In this document: positions 18,002 to 26,350 of the stretch, in pieces | Position numbering within the stretch: the first letter of the stretch is position 1 | Layout of the letters: every line of letters begins with the position of its first letter | DNA from: Candidatus Cloacimonadota bacterium | GTDB taxonomy: Bacteria; Cloacimonadota; Cloacimonadia; JGIOTU-2 | NCBI GenBank assembly: GCA_023129415.1 | Contig: JAGMCF010000029.1 | Span: 1 to 32,688, forward strand | Direction: 5' to 3' | DNA: 32,688 nt | Notes under the pieces: generated by a model | Databases searched by the model: none | Told to the model about the DNA's origin: nothing | The model's input: only the letters and a program-made list of their open reading frames with translations | Program-made: the position numbers and the translations under genes

Positions 18002-19351
18002 GTTTATCTTTTCCACTTCACAACCACATTCACCATCCACAAAGTGAACACTGATTTTGTCATTAATTCTTAATTTTTTGATACTATTTATAATTTTTTT
18101 ATCCTTTTTTGTAATACTATAGCCTCTTTTCAAGATTTTTAGAGGATTTAATTCTTCTAATTTTGCAGTTAAGTTTAAAAATTTGTCGTGTTTATCAGAT
18201 AAATTTTTTAAGATAAGTCTAAATAGAATATCCCCGTAATGCATTAAATTTTTTTTTGGTTTTTCAATATATGAAATTCTAAAGGTTTGTGAAAATTTTA
18301 TTTTTAGCTGCTCAAGAATCAATCTATAATTTACAAATTTTTGTAAGGAATCTTTTAGGCGAAAGTGAAGCTCATCAATTTGCTGTAGATAATTAAGAAG
18401 TAGATTTCTCGGATGGGATTTTTCTAATCTGAGTTTGAGTTCTGTACATTTACTTCTTTGATATTGCAATTCATTTTGCATTAATGAAGTTAGTCTTTGC
18501 GAAAAGGTATCAATTCCATTTTGGACACTTTCTCTATCCGGGACTACAAGTTCCGCAGCAGCAGATGGTGTTGGAGCACGGAGGTCTGCAACAAAATCAG
18601 ATATTGTGAAATCTACTTCATGCCCAACAGCAGATATGATAGGGATTTCAGATTCAAATATTGCTCGCGCAACTGTCTCTTCGTTGAAAGCCCATAAATC
18701 CTCTATTGAACCACCACCACGACCAACAATAATTACATCTACATTTTTAAGCTTATTAAATGTTTTAATTCCTGATGTAATTTCTAATGCAGCATTTGGT
18801 CCTTGAACTTTTGCAGGATACAGAATTATCTTCACAGGAAATCTTCGAGTAATTACATTCTTTATATCTTGAATTGCAGCACCAGTTGGTGAAGTTACAA
18901 TGCCAATACTGGTTGGGAATTCTGGGATTGGTTTTTTCCATTTCTCATCAAACAATCCTTCATCCTCTAATTTTTCTTTAAGTTTACGAAAAGCTATCTC
19001 TAAATCCCCGATTCCAAGTGGTCGAATCTGGTTTACATATAACTGATACTGACCACTTCTTTCATATACTTTTATCTGTCCGAAGCAAATAACTTCCATT
19101 CCATTTTCTGGCTCAAAACGAAGATATTGATTGTATTGATGGAAAAATACACAAAGCAGACTGCTTTGCTCATCTTTCAAAGTAAAATAAATATGACCTG
19201 ATGAATGCCTTTTATAATTTGAAATTTCGCCCTTTACCCATAAAGTTGGAATATTGCTTTGCAAGATATTGTTGATATGTTTTGTTATTTCTGTAACAGT
19301 AAAAATGTTTTCGTCTTCTCTACTAATGGTTGATTCTTCAAATAATTTCAT
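17960..19351 (-). CDS. xseA: Exodeoxyribonuclease VII large subunit
   Basis: FTVTEITKHINNILQSNIPTLWVKGEISNYKRHSSGHIYFTLKDEQSSLLCVFF, GIVTSPTGAAIQDI, DVIIVGRGGGSIEDLWAFNEE, ISAVGHEVDFTISDFVADLRAPTPSAAAEL. Confidence 0.96.
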   Translation of the reverse strand: MKLFEESTISREDENIFTVTEITKHINNILQSNIPTLWVKGEISNYKRHSSGHIYFTLKDEQSSLLCVFFHQYNQYLRFEPENGMEVICFGQIKVYERSGQYQLYVNQIRPLGIGDLEIAFRKLKEKLEDEGLFDEKWKKPIPEFPTSIGIVTSPTGAAIQDIKNVITRRFPVKIILYPAKVQGPNAALEITSGIKTFNKLKNVDVIIVGRGGGSIEDLWAFNEETVARAIFESEIPIISAVGHEVDFTISDFVADLRAPTPSAAAELVVPDRESVQNGIDTFSQRLTSLMQNELQYQRSKCTELKLRLEKSHPRNLLLNYLQQIDELHFRLKDSLQKFVNYRLILEQLKIKFSQTFRISYIEKPKKNLMHYGDILFRLILKNLSDKHDKFLNLTAKLEELNPLKILKRGYSITKKDKKIINSIKKLRINDKISVHFVDGECGCEVEKINKKVKGKRQKKIKD

Positions 19352-19413
19352 AAATTAATCTTTTTGTTGTTAATATTTTTTGTCAATTTTGATATGATTG
19401 ATAATAAAAATAA

Positions 19414-19447
19414 AGAGGAGAATCCATAGGCTTATGAGTTCTCCTCT
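19414..19447 (-). terminator. Rho-independent-type terminator (minus-strand transcription)
   Basis: agaggagaa (19414-19422) / ttctcctct (19439-19447), extended by cata-ggct-tatg. On the minus strand it is followed by TTATTTTTATTATC. Confidence 0.75.
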
Positions 19448-19469
19448 TGTAGACTATATGCTTGTCAAT

Positions 19470-19680
19470 TTATATCAGCAGTAACATCTTTTTTATTATA
19501 TTAGTTTGGTCAGATTTTAGTTTGTATAGATAAATTCCTGAGGAGACAGGTTTGCCAGTTTCGTCTTTCCCCCCTACCAGACAACAGTGGTTATTGGAGA
19601 TTGGTCATCCCTATTTATCGGGATTGGTATTATTGTCTTCACTAATTGACCATTAATATTATATATTTTTGTTTTCAGTC
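19470..19680 (-). pseudogene. Truncated, frameshifted remnant of a sorting-tail (FlgD/T9SS-like) C-terminal domain
   Basis: Minus-strand frames: LKTKIYNINGQLVKTIIPIPINRDDQSPITTVVW* then, after a shift around the G6 run (19569-19574), GGKDETGKPVSSGIYLYKLKSDQTNIIKKMLLLI*. The N-terminal body of the protein is missing. Confidence 0.8.
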
Positions 19681-20061
19681 CAAAATATGCCTAACTAAAT
19701 CTCCGATTTTTACTGATGATACTCGTTTCTCTTGCAACTGTTCTCTCGTTTCTTCTTCCAAGGGTAATTCTCGTCGCTTAGACTTTTCTGTTAGTATTGC
19801 AGCTATATTGCTCAAAGAAAATGTATATGTCTCATAGGTTTCCGCAGTAGCGAACTTTTCACGGACATAAGTAACTTTTACTTTCGCTTTAACATATTCA
19901 AAGTTACCCAAAGATTTTTTAGTATCAGGATCCTTAACATCTTCGCCAGGCTCGTAGATTACGAAACGCATATCTTCTTCAACACCATGTTCAGATCCCT
20001 TATTAATAATGATTGTATATACATCTATTATCTTGGCAACTTTACCTTCAATTTCTGTCAT
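19675..20061 (-). CDS. Small protein of unknown function with putative beta-barrel (FlgT-C-like) fold; partner of the adjacent TIR-like protein
   Basis: MTEIEGKVAKIIDVYTIIINKGSEHGVEEDMRFVIYEPGEDVKDPDTKKSLGNFEYVKAKVKVTYVREKFATAETY. Strong RBS TAAGGAGGTGTC; only 12 nt downstream of the preceding ORF. Fold assignment is inference. Confidence 0.65.
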   Translation of the reverse strand: MTEIEGKVAKIIDVYTIIINKGSEHGVEEDMRFVIYEPGEDVKDPDTKKSLGNFEYVKAKVKVTYVREKFATAETYETYTFSLSNIAAILTEKSKRRELPLEEETREQLQEKRVSSVKIGDLVRHILD

Positions 20062-20073
20062 AATGACACCTCC

Positions 20074-21090
20074 TTATAACATATTTTGTATATTATTTAT
20101 TAAATCTTTTATTTCTTTTAAGCTTATCTTCTTAACTTCCTCAGTAATAATCAACTCAAGTCTATGCTCATTAGGGACAAAATTATAATTTTTGAAACAA
20201 TACTGAGCAACTTTATCTAAATAATCTCCACCACCTTTTACCATATAAAATTCTACCTGAGCCAATCCAGTTGGTTGCACATGATAAACTCTCAATTGTC
20301 CTACTAACTGTTCAATTTCATTTTCTGAGACATAAAAGTTAAAATAAATATCTTCTGATAAATCCTTCGCTTCTTTTATTATGCCAACTAGCTTTCCTCT
20401 CCGATAGACTATTTGATTTATCTTAAAGTTTCTCTTCCGCAGAGATTGTAGTCTTTCTTTTAAATGGATTAACGGTTTATAATATTTTTTAATATATTGC
20501 TTTAGTTTTTGGGGATCCAAATCTAAGGATTCCTTTATAGGTCTAAAAGGCATTCTTTCTCTTAAACTATCTAATAACTTTTGAGATGCACCAAGCCATC
20601 CTTGAAAATCTATTAATGAAATGTCAATGTATCTAACAAAGTCTATGTCAGATGGGATTTGACGTTTGCCATTCAACTTACGGGACAGTATCAATGCAGG
20701 TTTATTGAATCCATATGCCATCCCTAACTCTAAGGCAACATTCGGGCGCAAGAATACTTTTGTTTCCTTTTTACCCGAGTCCTTATCAATAGTCTCATGA
20801 AGCTCACCTGATATATCAACTATACAGAATTGAGATAATTTTATTTTTAAACAGATGTCACAATAACTGCTTCTATCGTATATTTTGCAATCCGATTTTT
20901 TAAGTTCGTATTTTCTATGGCCACCATAAAATTTTTTGAGTGCGGAGTTTATCGCCTTTTCACGTTCTACTTTTTCAATGTCAAATGGCTGAATCAAGAA
21001 GTATGAGTCAGGTATTATATCCACAGGCTCATATGGACATTTACCAACCATTGGACAATAATTATATATTCTCGTTATCATTTTCCACAA
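20074..21090 (-). CDS. Putative TIR-like / nucleoside-deoxyribosyltransferase-like nucleotide-binding protein with Cys motifs and a C-terminal unknown domain
   Basis: SYFLIQPFDIEKVEREKAINSALKKF...SYCDICLKIKLSQFCIVDISGE...VFLRPNVALELGMAYGFNKPALILSRKLNGKRQIPSDIDFVRYIDISLID (N-V-x-L-E-L-G motif, Rossmann-like). N-terminal CPMVGKC. Overlaps the RM gene by 29 nt. The function call is inferred from motifs only. Confidence 0.6.
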   Translation of the reverse strand: MWKMITRIYNYCPMVGKCPYEPVDIIPDSYFLIQPFDIEKVEREKAINSALKKFYGGHRKYELKKSDCKIYDRSSYCDICLKIKLSQFCIVDISGELHETIDKDSGKKETKVFLRPNVALELGMAYGFNKPALILSRKLNGKRQIPSDIDFVRYIDISLIDFQGWLGASQKLLDSLRERMPFRPIKESLDLDPQKLKQYIKKYYKPLIHLKERLQSLRKRNFKINQIVYRRGKLVGIIKEAKDLSEDIYFNFYVSENEIEQLVGQLRVYHVQPTGLAQVEFYMVKGGGDYLDKVAQYCFKNYNFVPNEHRLELIITEEVKKISLKEIKDLINNIQNML

Positions 21091-23872
21091 TCCCTATCTC
21101 CTCTTTTGTCAAGTCATAAAATTCATAAACCAACCTATCAATTTTCCTATCAAGAATATCTATCTTTTGTTTGTAGAGTTTTTTATCCCTTTCTATTTTT
21201 GCTGAATGAAATTGCTTTTGTGCAGAAAGCATCTGGTCAACAAGGAAAACAAGTGTATTGTGGATTTGCTTTTCAGATGGATTGGAAAAATCTAAAAGTC
21301 TCACTGGGATTTCTTTAACTTGTCCAATTCTAATTTTGGGGAATATATCCGAATCAGATTTAAATTGTTCTTCATAAAAGTATTGAATAAGTTTTGAATT
21401 AATAATAGCTAATAAATATTTTAAGTTAATATTGTTTGATCTAATACAATACAAACTTCTATTTGTAATTATACCTGAATCATCATAGGTTGCTGTAATT
21501 CTGTTTCCAGTTTCACGTATAATCAACTTTTCACTTTTAAATATTTCTTCATCTTTTTTATATTCATTGTATATTTTATTTTCAATGTAATGTTTACTTT
21601 TCACTAGATAGCGAGATATGTCTTCTCCAAATAATATTTCAAAATGATTATTATTGGGAGAAATTGCTAATTTTCTTCCAATTTCTAATCCCCTGGTTAT
21701 CTTTACTATCTCTTCTAATTTTATATTATTTCTCATTAACTCTTTACCAATATTAACCATAGAATAAATATAATTTTCATTGTAAAAAATTTGTTGCGGA
21801 ACTTTATACTCTAAAAATTCACTATTTCTTTTTAAATAAAATGTAACTTTGCTTTTTTTATCTATTTCTTTTTTGAATATTATAATACAAGTAGGCATTT
21901 TTACTTTCTTAAATACACCATCTCCATAATTCCTAACTATTGCAATAGAAGAATTTTCATAAAAATATTTTCTTGAAAATTTATAATTCATCCCTTTCAA
22001 GAATAAATTTGGTATAATGAATCCCAATAATCCAGTAATGCTCAACATTTTAAATGAATTCTCCAAGAATAACTGAAAGATATCAAAAAAACCTTTCGCA
22101 CATTTATATTCAGATTTTGCATATATCTTGGTATTGTTATCTAAATTTTCATATTTAACATACGGTGGATTTCCAATCACCACATCAAAACCTACATCAC
22201 TCAGACCTTCAAGGTTTTGAAAACCTTGAAGGTCTTTATCTTGGTGAAATATTTTCGGAAATTCCTTCTCCCAGTCAAAAGCATTTATCTTTCTCATCGC
22301 ATCATTTCCAAACAGAGACATATCAGCAGTATCGTAAAAATCAGTGCCAATCAAACTATTTCCGCATTTGATATTATTACTCAAATTTGGCAAAGCTCTT
22401 TCATGGAATAGTTTTAATTGGCTTTGCAGTGTTTCTCTGTTTTCACCCTCAAGAACTTTCAATAAAAGGGAAAGTTTTGTTACTTCAACTGCCTGTGGGT
22501 CAATATCCACTCCATAAACATTGTTCAGCAAAATTCGTTTCTTCTCTTGTGTCGTTAATTGGTAACTATCCTCAGAAATTTGGATAATTTTATCCTTATA
22601 TTTTTTAATATCTTTCTGATAAAATTCTAAATGATAATCCAGCAGATATTGATATGCTTGAATAAGGAAGCTACCAGAACCACAAGCAGGATCGCAGATT
22701 GTAATTTTCGAGATTTGTCGTGGTGTTTTTCCTTTTAGCTTTTCACCAACAGTATTTTTTACAATATAATCAACAATGTATTGGGGTGTATAATACACAC
22801 CACCAGCTTTGCGAACTTCTGGCTTTTCCTCAACTTTTGCCTGATGAGAAGGTGTCAGCCGAATGGTCTTGCCAAGAAATTGCTCATAAATATTGCCGAG
22901 AATATCTGCTGGCAGAACAGAAAATTCATAAGGACTTTCAGGATAATAAAGGTGCAGTAAAATGGATTTCAGAACTTTGTCATCAATTGATATGTTAGAA
23001 GAAATTTTGTCTTTTTGAAAATCAAATATGCCACTATTATATTTATCATCTGCTATTCTGAATAGATGAAAGAGGTTTTTGTAAATCTCCTTTTTCTCTG
23101 CAAGTTTATATAAATTACGATAATCTTCAACTCCTCTATCTTCAGCGATTCTTAAGAAAATTATTCTATCAATTGTGAGTTGAACTACAAAATTTATTTC
23201 AAAAATTGAGAGTTTCTTATTTCTCAAAGCTATGTTACGAGCAAGAGTATCCCGCCATCTTTCAATCTCTTTGAGAAATTCTTTGTCCACCTCAGAAGTT
23301 CCTTTTTTCTTTGTTGCAGTGGAGATGTATTTGTCAAAACTTCCTTTTAATATTGATTCTTTGGAAAAGGTGTTATAAATAAAATCCAAATTTTGAAGAT
23401 ATTTATCATAAGTTTGATAATAAATACGAGCTATGCTTGCATTATCCTTTTGGTTTGGTTTTATTCTGCAATCGTAAACAGAGAATTCCTCAAAATCTGT
23501 AAGAATAGAAATTGGTAGTTTTGCACTCCAGGCATATCTGCGAAGCTGGTATGATGGATGAATGTCGTATTTTATATCAACCGCTGGTTTTTTGGCTTCA
23601 ACAAAGAATTTACGCACACCTCCAATGCGAAAGGAATAATCAGGTGCTTTTGTTGTTCCACTGATTTTAATCGTATCTTCGTGGACAACTTCTTTATATT
23701 GTTCAGCAAATCCCTGCTTGTTTGCAACATCCCAGTCAAGTGCAGAAAAGAATGGGTCAAGAAATTCTCGTCTTAGTTGGGTTTCATTATATTTCGGATT
23801 TTTGTATATTTCTTTATTTCTGTGGAAGCGGATAACTAAATTGGAGATAATATTTTTGGTTTTTTCTTTCAT
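21062..23872 (-). CDS. Type IIG (single-polypeptide) restriction endonuclease / N6-adenine DNA methyltransferase
   Basis: N-terminal PD-(D/E)xK-like APDYSFRIGGVRKFFVEAKKP, MTase motif I TICDPACGSGSFLIQAYQYLL, motif IV FDVVIGNPPYVKYE, C-terminal TRD-like region with IIRETGNRITATYDDSGIITNRSLYCIR. 936 aa. Confidence 0.92.
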   Translation of the reverse strand: MKEKTKNIISNLVIRFHRNKEIYKNPKYNETQLRREFLDPFFSALDWDVANKQGFAEQYKEVVHEDTIKISGTTKAPDYSFRIGGVRKFFVEAKKPAVDIKYDIHPSYQLRRYAWSAKLPISILTDFEEFSVYDCRIKPNQKDNASIARIYYQTYDKYLQNLDFIYNTFSKESILKGSFDKYISTATKKKGTSEVDKEFLKEIERWRDTLARNIALRNKKLSIFEINFVVQLTIDRIIFLRIAEDRGVEDYRNLYKLAEKKEIYKNLFHLFRIADDKYNSGIFDFQKDKISSNISIDDKVLKSILLHLYYPESPYEFSVLPADILGNIYEQFLGKTIRLTPSHQAKVEEKPEVRKAGGVYYTPQYIVDYIVKNTVGEKLKGKTPRQISKITICDPACGSGSFLIQAYQYLLDYHLEFYQKDIKKYKDKIIQISEDSYQLTTQEKKRILLNNVYGVDIDPQAVEVTKLSLLLKVLEGENRETLQSQLKLFHERALPNLSNNIKCGNSLIGTDFYDTADMSLFGNDAMRKINAFDWEKEFPKIFHQDKDLQGFQNLEGLSDVGFDVVIGNPPYVKYENLDNNTKIYAKSEYKCAKGFFDIFQLFLENSFKMLSITGLLGFIIPNLFLKGMNYKFSRKYFYENSSIAIVRNYGDGVFKKVKMPTCIIIFKKEIDKKSKVTFYLKRNSEFLEYKVPQQIFYNENYIYSMVNIGKELMRNNIKLEEIVKITRGLEIGRKLAISPNNNHFEILFGEDISRYLVKSKHYIENKIYNEYKKDEEIFKSEKLIIRETGNRITATYDDSGIITNRSLYCIRSNNINLKYLLAIINSKLIQYFYEEQFKSDSDIFPKIRIGQVKEIPVRLLDFSNPSEKQIHNTLVFLVDQMLSAQKQFHSAKIERDKKLYKQKIDILDRKIDRLVYEFYDLTKEEIGIVENDNENI
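22203..22235. repeat. Perfect palindrome (16-bp arms) within the MTase coding sequence
   Basis: a-gaccttcaaggtttt-g-aaaaccttgaaggtc-t. Encodes DLQGFQNLEGL in frame. Confidence 0.95.
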
Positions 23873-23952
23873 AATTTTAGCTTTTTGGATTAAATAGTCT
23901 TGTCAACAAATTTATCTGAATCTTCCAAATTTACATATCGTGCTTTATTGGC

Positions 23953-24091
23953 ATTTTACACACCCCGTCATTCCGACTTCGTCAGAATGCCACCCCTCTT
24001 CCGACAGAGGACGGACAGGCAAGAGGGGATTTTTTTGCATATCTCCCCTATCAAGAGAAGAAACGGCTTTAGCCGAGAGATGTGTAATTCA
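23953..24091. repeat. GC-richer intergenic element with nested inverted repeats
   Basis: ccccgtcattccgac-ttcg-tcagaatgccacccctcttccgacagaggacggacaggcaagagggg... Stems cattccgac/gtcagaatg (one mismatch) and cccctctt/aagagggg. Confidence 0.6.
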
Positions 24092-24104
24092 TCACCCATA
24101 TTAT

Positions 24105-24926
24105 CTATATCCTCAAAGAAACCTGATAAACTCGGTTCTTTTTAATATTAATGCTTTTTGAAATTTCCTTTACTGCTTCCCTTTTTGAAAGACCGAGACT
24201 AATTTTTTCCCGTAATAATTTCTCAATTTCCGAATCAGAGATTTCTCTTTCTTCAGCACCTTCAAGTAAAATTACAAATTCTCCTTTTAGATTTGTTTCA
24301 TCTAATTGCGATAATACTTCTTTAATAGTTCCTCGGAAAAATGTCTCATAAATTTTCGTTAATTCCTTTGCAACTACTACTTGCTGATTGCCCAAAATAT
24401 CTAAAAAATTCTGGAGAGTTTGAATTACTCTTTTTGGGGATTCGTAAAAAATTAAGGTCTCTTCTCGTAAAATAAAATTTTGTAGAAATGCTCTTTGTTT
24501 GCTTTTTGATTTTGGAAGAAATCCGAAAAAGGAGAAATTTTCAGTTGAAAGTCCTGAAGCTGAAAGAGCAGTTATGATAGCAGAAGGTCCGGGAATTGGA
24601 ATGACTGGAATTTCATTTTTGATGCATTCCTTTACAATTATCTGCGATGGATCAGAAATTCCGGGTGTTCCAGCATCAGAAATCACTGCAATGCTTTTGC
24701 CAGATTTCAACTTATCAATTAGAAATTCAGTTTTTCGTTTTTCATTGAATTTATGATAGCTAATTAACTCTGTTTTAATATCATACTTTGCAGTTAATTT
24801 TGATGAGTTCCGAGTATCCTCAGCTGCTATTAAATCTACTTCTTGCAGAATTCTTATCGCACGGAAGGTTATGTCTTCCAGATTACCGATTGGGGTTGCT
24901 ACGATGTATAAAGTGCCTATTTTCAT
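24105..24926 (-). CDS. rsmI: 16S rRNA (cytidine(1402)-2'-O)-methyltransferase
   Basis: MKIGTLYIVATPIGNLEDITFRAIRILQEVDLIAAEDTRNSSKL, SDAGTPGISDPSQIIV, IPIPGPSAIITALSASGLST, FFGFLPKSKSKQ. Confidence 0.95.
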   Translation of the reverse strand: MKIGTLYIVATPIGNLEDITFRAIRILQEVDLIAAEDTRNSSKLTAKYDIKTELISYHKFNEKRKTEFLIDKLKSGKSIAVISDAGTPGISDPSQIIVKECIKNEIPVIPIPGPSAIITALSASGLSTENFSFFGFLPKSKSKQRAFLQNFILREETLIFYESPKRVIQTLQNFLDILGNQQVVVAKELTKIYETFFRGTIKEVLSQLDETNLKGEFVILLEGAEEREISDSEIEKLLREKISLGLSKREAVKEISKSINIKKNRVYQVSLRI

Positions 24927-25091
24927 ATTTTATCTTTAATGAAGAATCAAAATTGAAATGATTTACTCCGTAAAATAAAAAATATCTTACAGAGTATAAA
25001 AGACAATTTAATTTAAGTATTTGTTCAGAATTATTACTCAATCCATTTAAAAAATATAATATTAAAAAATTTATGAAACTTTCTCCAATAC

Positions 25092-25385
25092 TTATTTTTT
25101 CGATTTTCTTTTTGTTCTAGACAATGATAGTCCACCAAAACCGCTAATGATAGCAATATAAAAACCAAACTCATACCACCAACCAGTATTTGCAGTTTCA
25201 TATATTCGGATATTAGGATTAAAAATTCTAATAATAAGTGATATTGGAGCGATCCATCCATGCCAAATACCCCAGAAAAATCCAGCAGGTTTTTCTTCAG
25301 TATGCTTACTATCTCCGGGGATGCAACCTGATAATAGAATAATGATAAGTAATAATAGAACTATTTTAAAGTATCTGTTCATCAT
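25092..25385 (-). CDS. Small conserved lipoprotein/membrane protein of unknown function
   Basis: Lipobox LLLLIIILLSGC, then PAGFFWGIWHGWIAPISLIIRIFNPNIRIYETANTGWWYEFGFYIAIISGFGG with two hydrophobic segments. Confidence 0.7.
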   Translation of the reverse strand: MMNRYFKIVLLLLIIILLSGCIPGDSKHTEEKPAGFFWGIWHGWIAPISLIIRIFNPNIRIYETANTGWWYEFGFYIAIISGFGGLSLSRTKRKSKK

Positions 25386-25491
25386 TTAACCCACCTTTTT
25401 GAATTAATATAAATATCGAATTATATAAAATTTCCAACAATATTTTGGTTAACAAATTAACTTAGATTTTATTGGGGGAAAGTGTAAGAAA

Positions 25492-26340
25492 CTATTCGGT
25501 AAGAATCTCTAATTGGTGATTTTCTTTAATTCTTGGTGGATAAAACAATCCAATAATTATAAATGGATTACGATAATTTTTAAGATGATTTTCAAAATTA
25601 GTACCGACGAAAAAATATAAATCCTTATTAAGGGCAAATTCGTCGAAATATTTCTTTTTAACAAGATTAATAGATTCTAATTCATTGCCATTAGTTTGCT
25701 TTAAACAATTCCAGTATAAAGCACCTATCTCCCAGTCCTCAATCATTAATTTTCTTGGATTTTTATCTCCCTCTGAAAGAAATTTATAATAAAATTTATA
25801 AGGCACCTTCTTTATAATTTTTGATATTTGTAATTTGTCAAAAATCTCAAGTTGAGCCCACCTAGCTTTCCATTTTGGTTTCCATTCTCTTTCATCTTCT
25901 TCAAAATCAAATCCAATTATTTTTAATGGTTTTAATGTAGCTAAAGATTTCTTTTGATCCTCTCTTGCAAGGCTAATTAATTTATCAAATGAATAAAAAA
26001 CCTCTTTCAAAACAAACTTTTTTCTAGTTTTCCATCCATCCTTAGTTCCAATTCTGTTTAAAATCTTGAGATTTTGATCAACATCTTTCTTAGGATGATA
26101 GCTTTCAGGTCGAAAATCAGTTGTTAATTTAACAAGATCAATCTCAATCCAATGATATTTTTTGAATTGTTTCTCTTTTGAGAGAAATCTAAAAAGTATA
26201 GGATATATTCTAATCCATTTACCATTTTCTAAGAGTCCTGCAGTACATACGACTTCACCATGGGAGGTAGTAGGAAGCGGATAAGTTTTAACAGTAATTA
26301 AAACCTTTGCTTTGGGAATATCATGAGGTAGGTATTCCAT
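25492..26340 (-). CDS. Conserved protein of unknown function paired with DUF488 protein
   Basis: KVLITVKTYPLPTTSHGEVVCTAGLLENGKWIRIYPILFRFLSKEKQFKKYHWIEIDL; C-terminal FFVGTNFENHLKNYRNPFIIIGLFYPP. 10-nt gap to the upstream DUF488 gene. Confidence 0.65.
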   Translation of the reverse strand: MEYLPHDIPKAKVLITVKTYPLPTTSHGEVVCTAGLLENGKWIRIYPILFRFLSKEKQFKKYHWIEIDLVKLTTDFRPESYHPKKDVDQNLKILNRIGTKDGWKTRKKFVLKEVFYSFDKLISLAREDQKKSLATLKPLKIIGFDFEEDEREWKPKWKARWAQLEIFDKLQISKIIKKVPYKFYYKFLSEGDKNPRKLMIEDWEIGALYWNCLKQTNGNELESINLVKKKYFDEFALNKDLYFFVGTNFENHLKNYRNPFIIIGLFYPPRIKENHQLEILTE

Positions 26341-26350
26341 AAATTCTATT

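Noticed and set aside
22165-22998. Plus-strand ORFs antisense to the type IIG gene
   Set aside because: Nested in a strongly supported CDS; no recognisable motifs.
23900-24161. 81-aa and 73-aa plus-strand ORFs
   Set aside because: They are translations of the nested inverted-repeat element between the RM gene and rsmI.
24964-24996. Possible terminator tactccgtaa…ttacagagta downstream of the small lipoprotein
   Set aside because: One-mismatch 10-bp AT-rich stem with no convincing U-run; too weak to list.
25034-25261. 75-aa minus-strand ORF
   Set aside because: Overlaps the lipobox-containing 97-aa ORF in another frame; the latter has clear signal-peptide and conserved-motif support.
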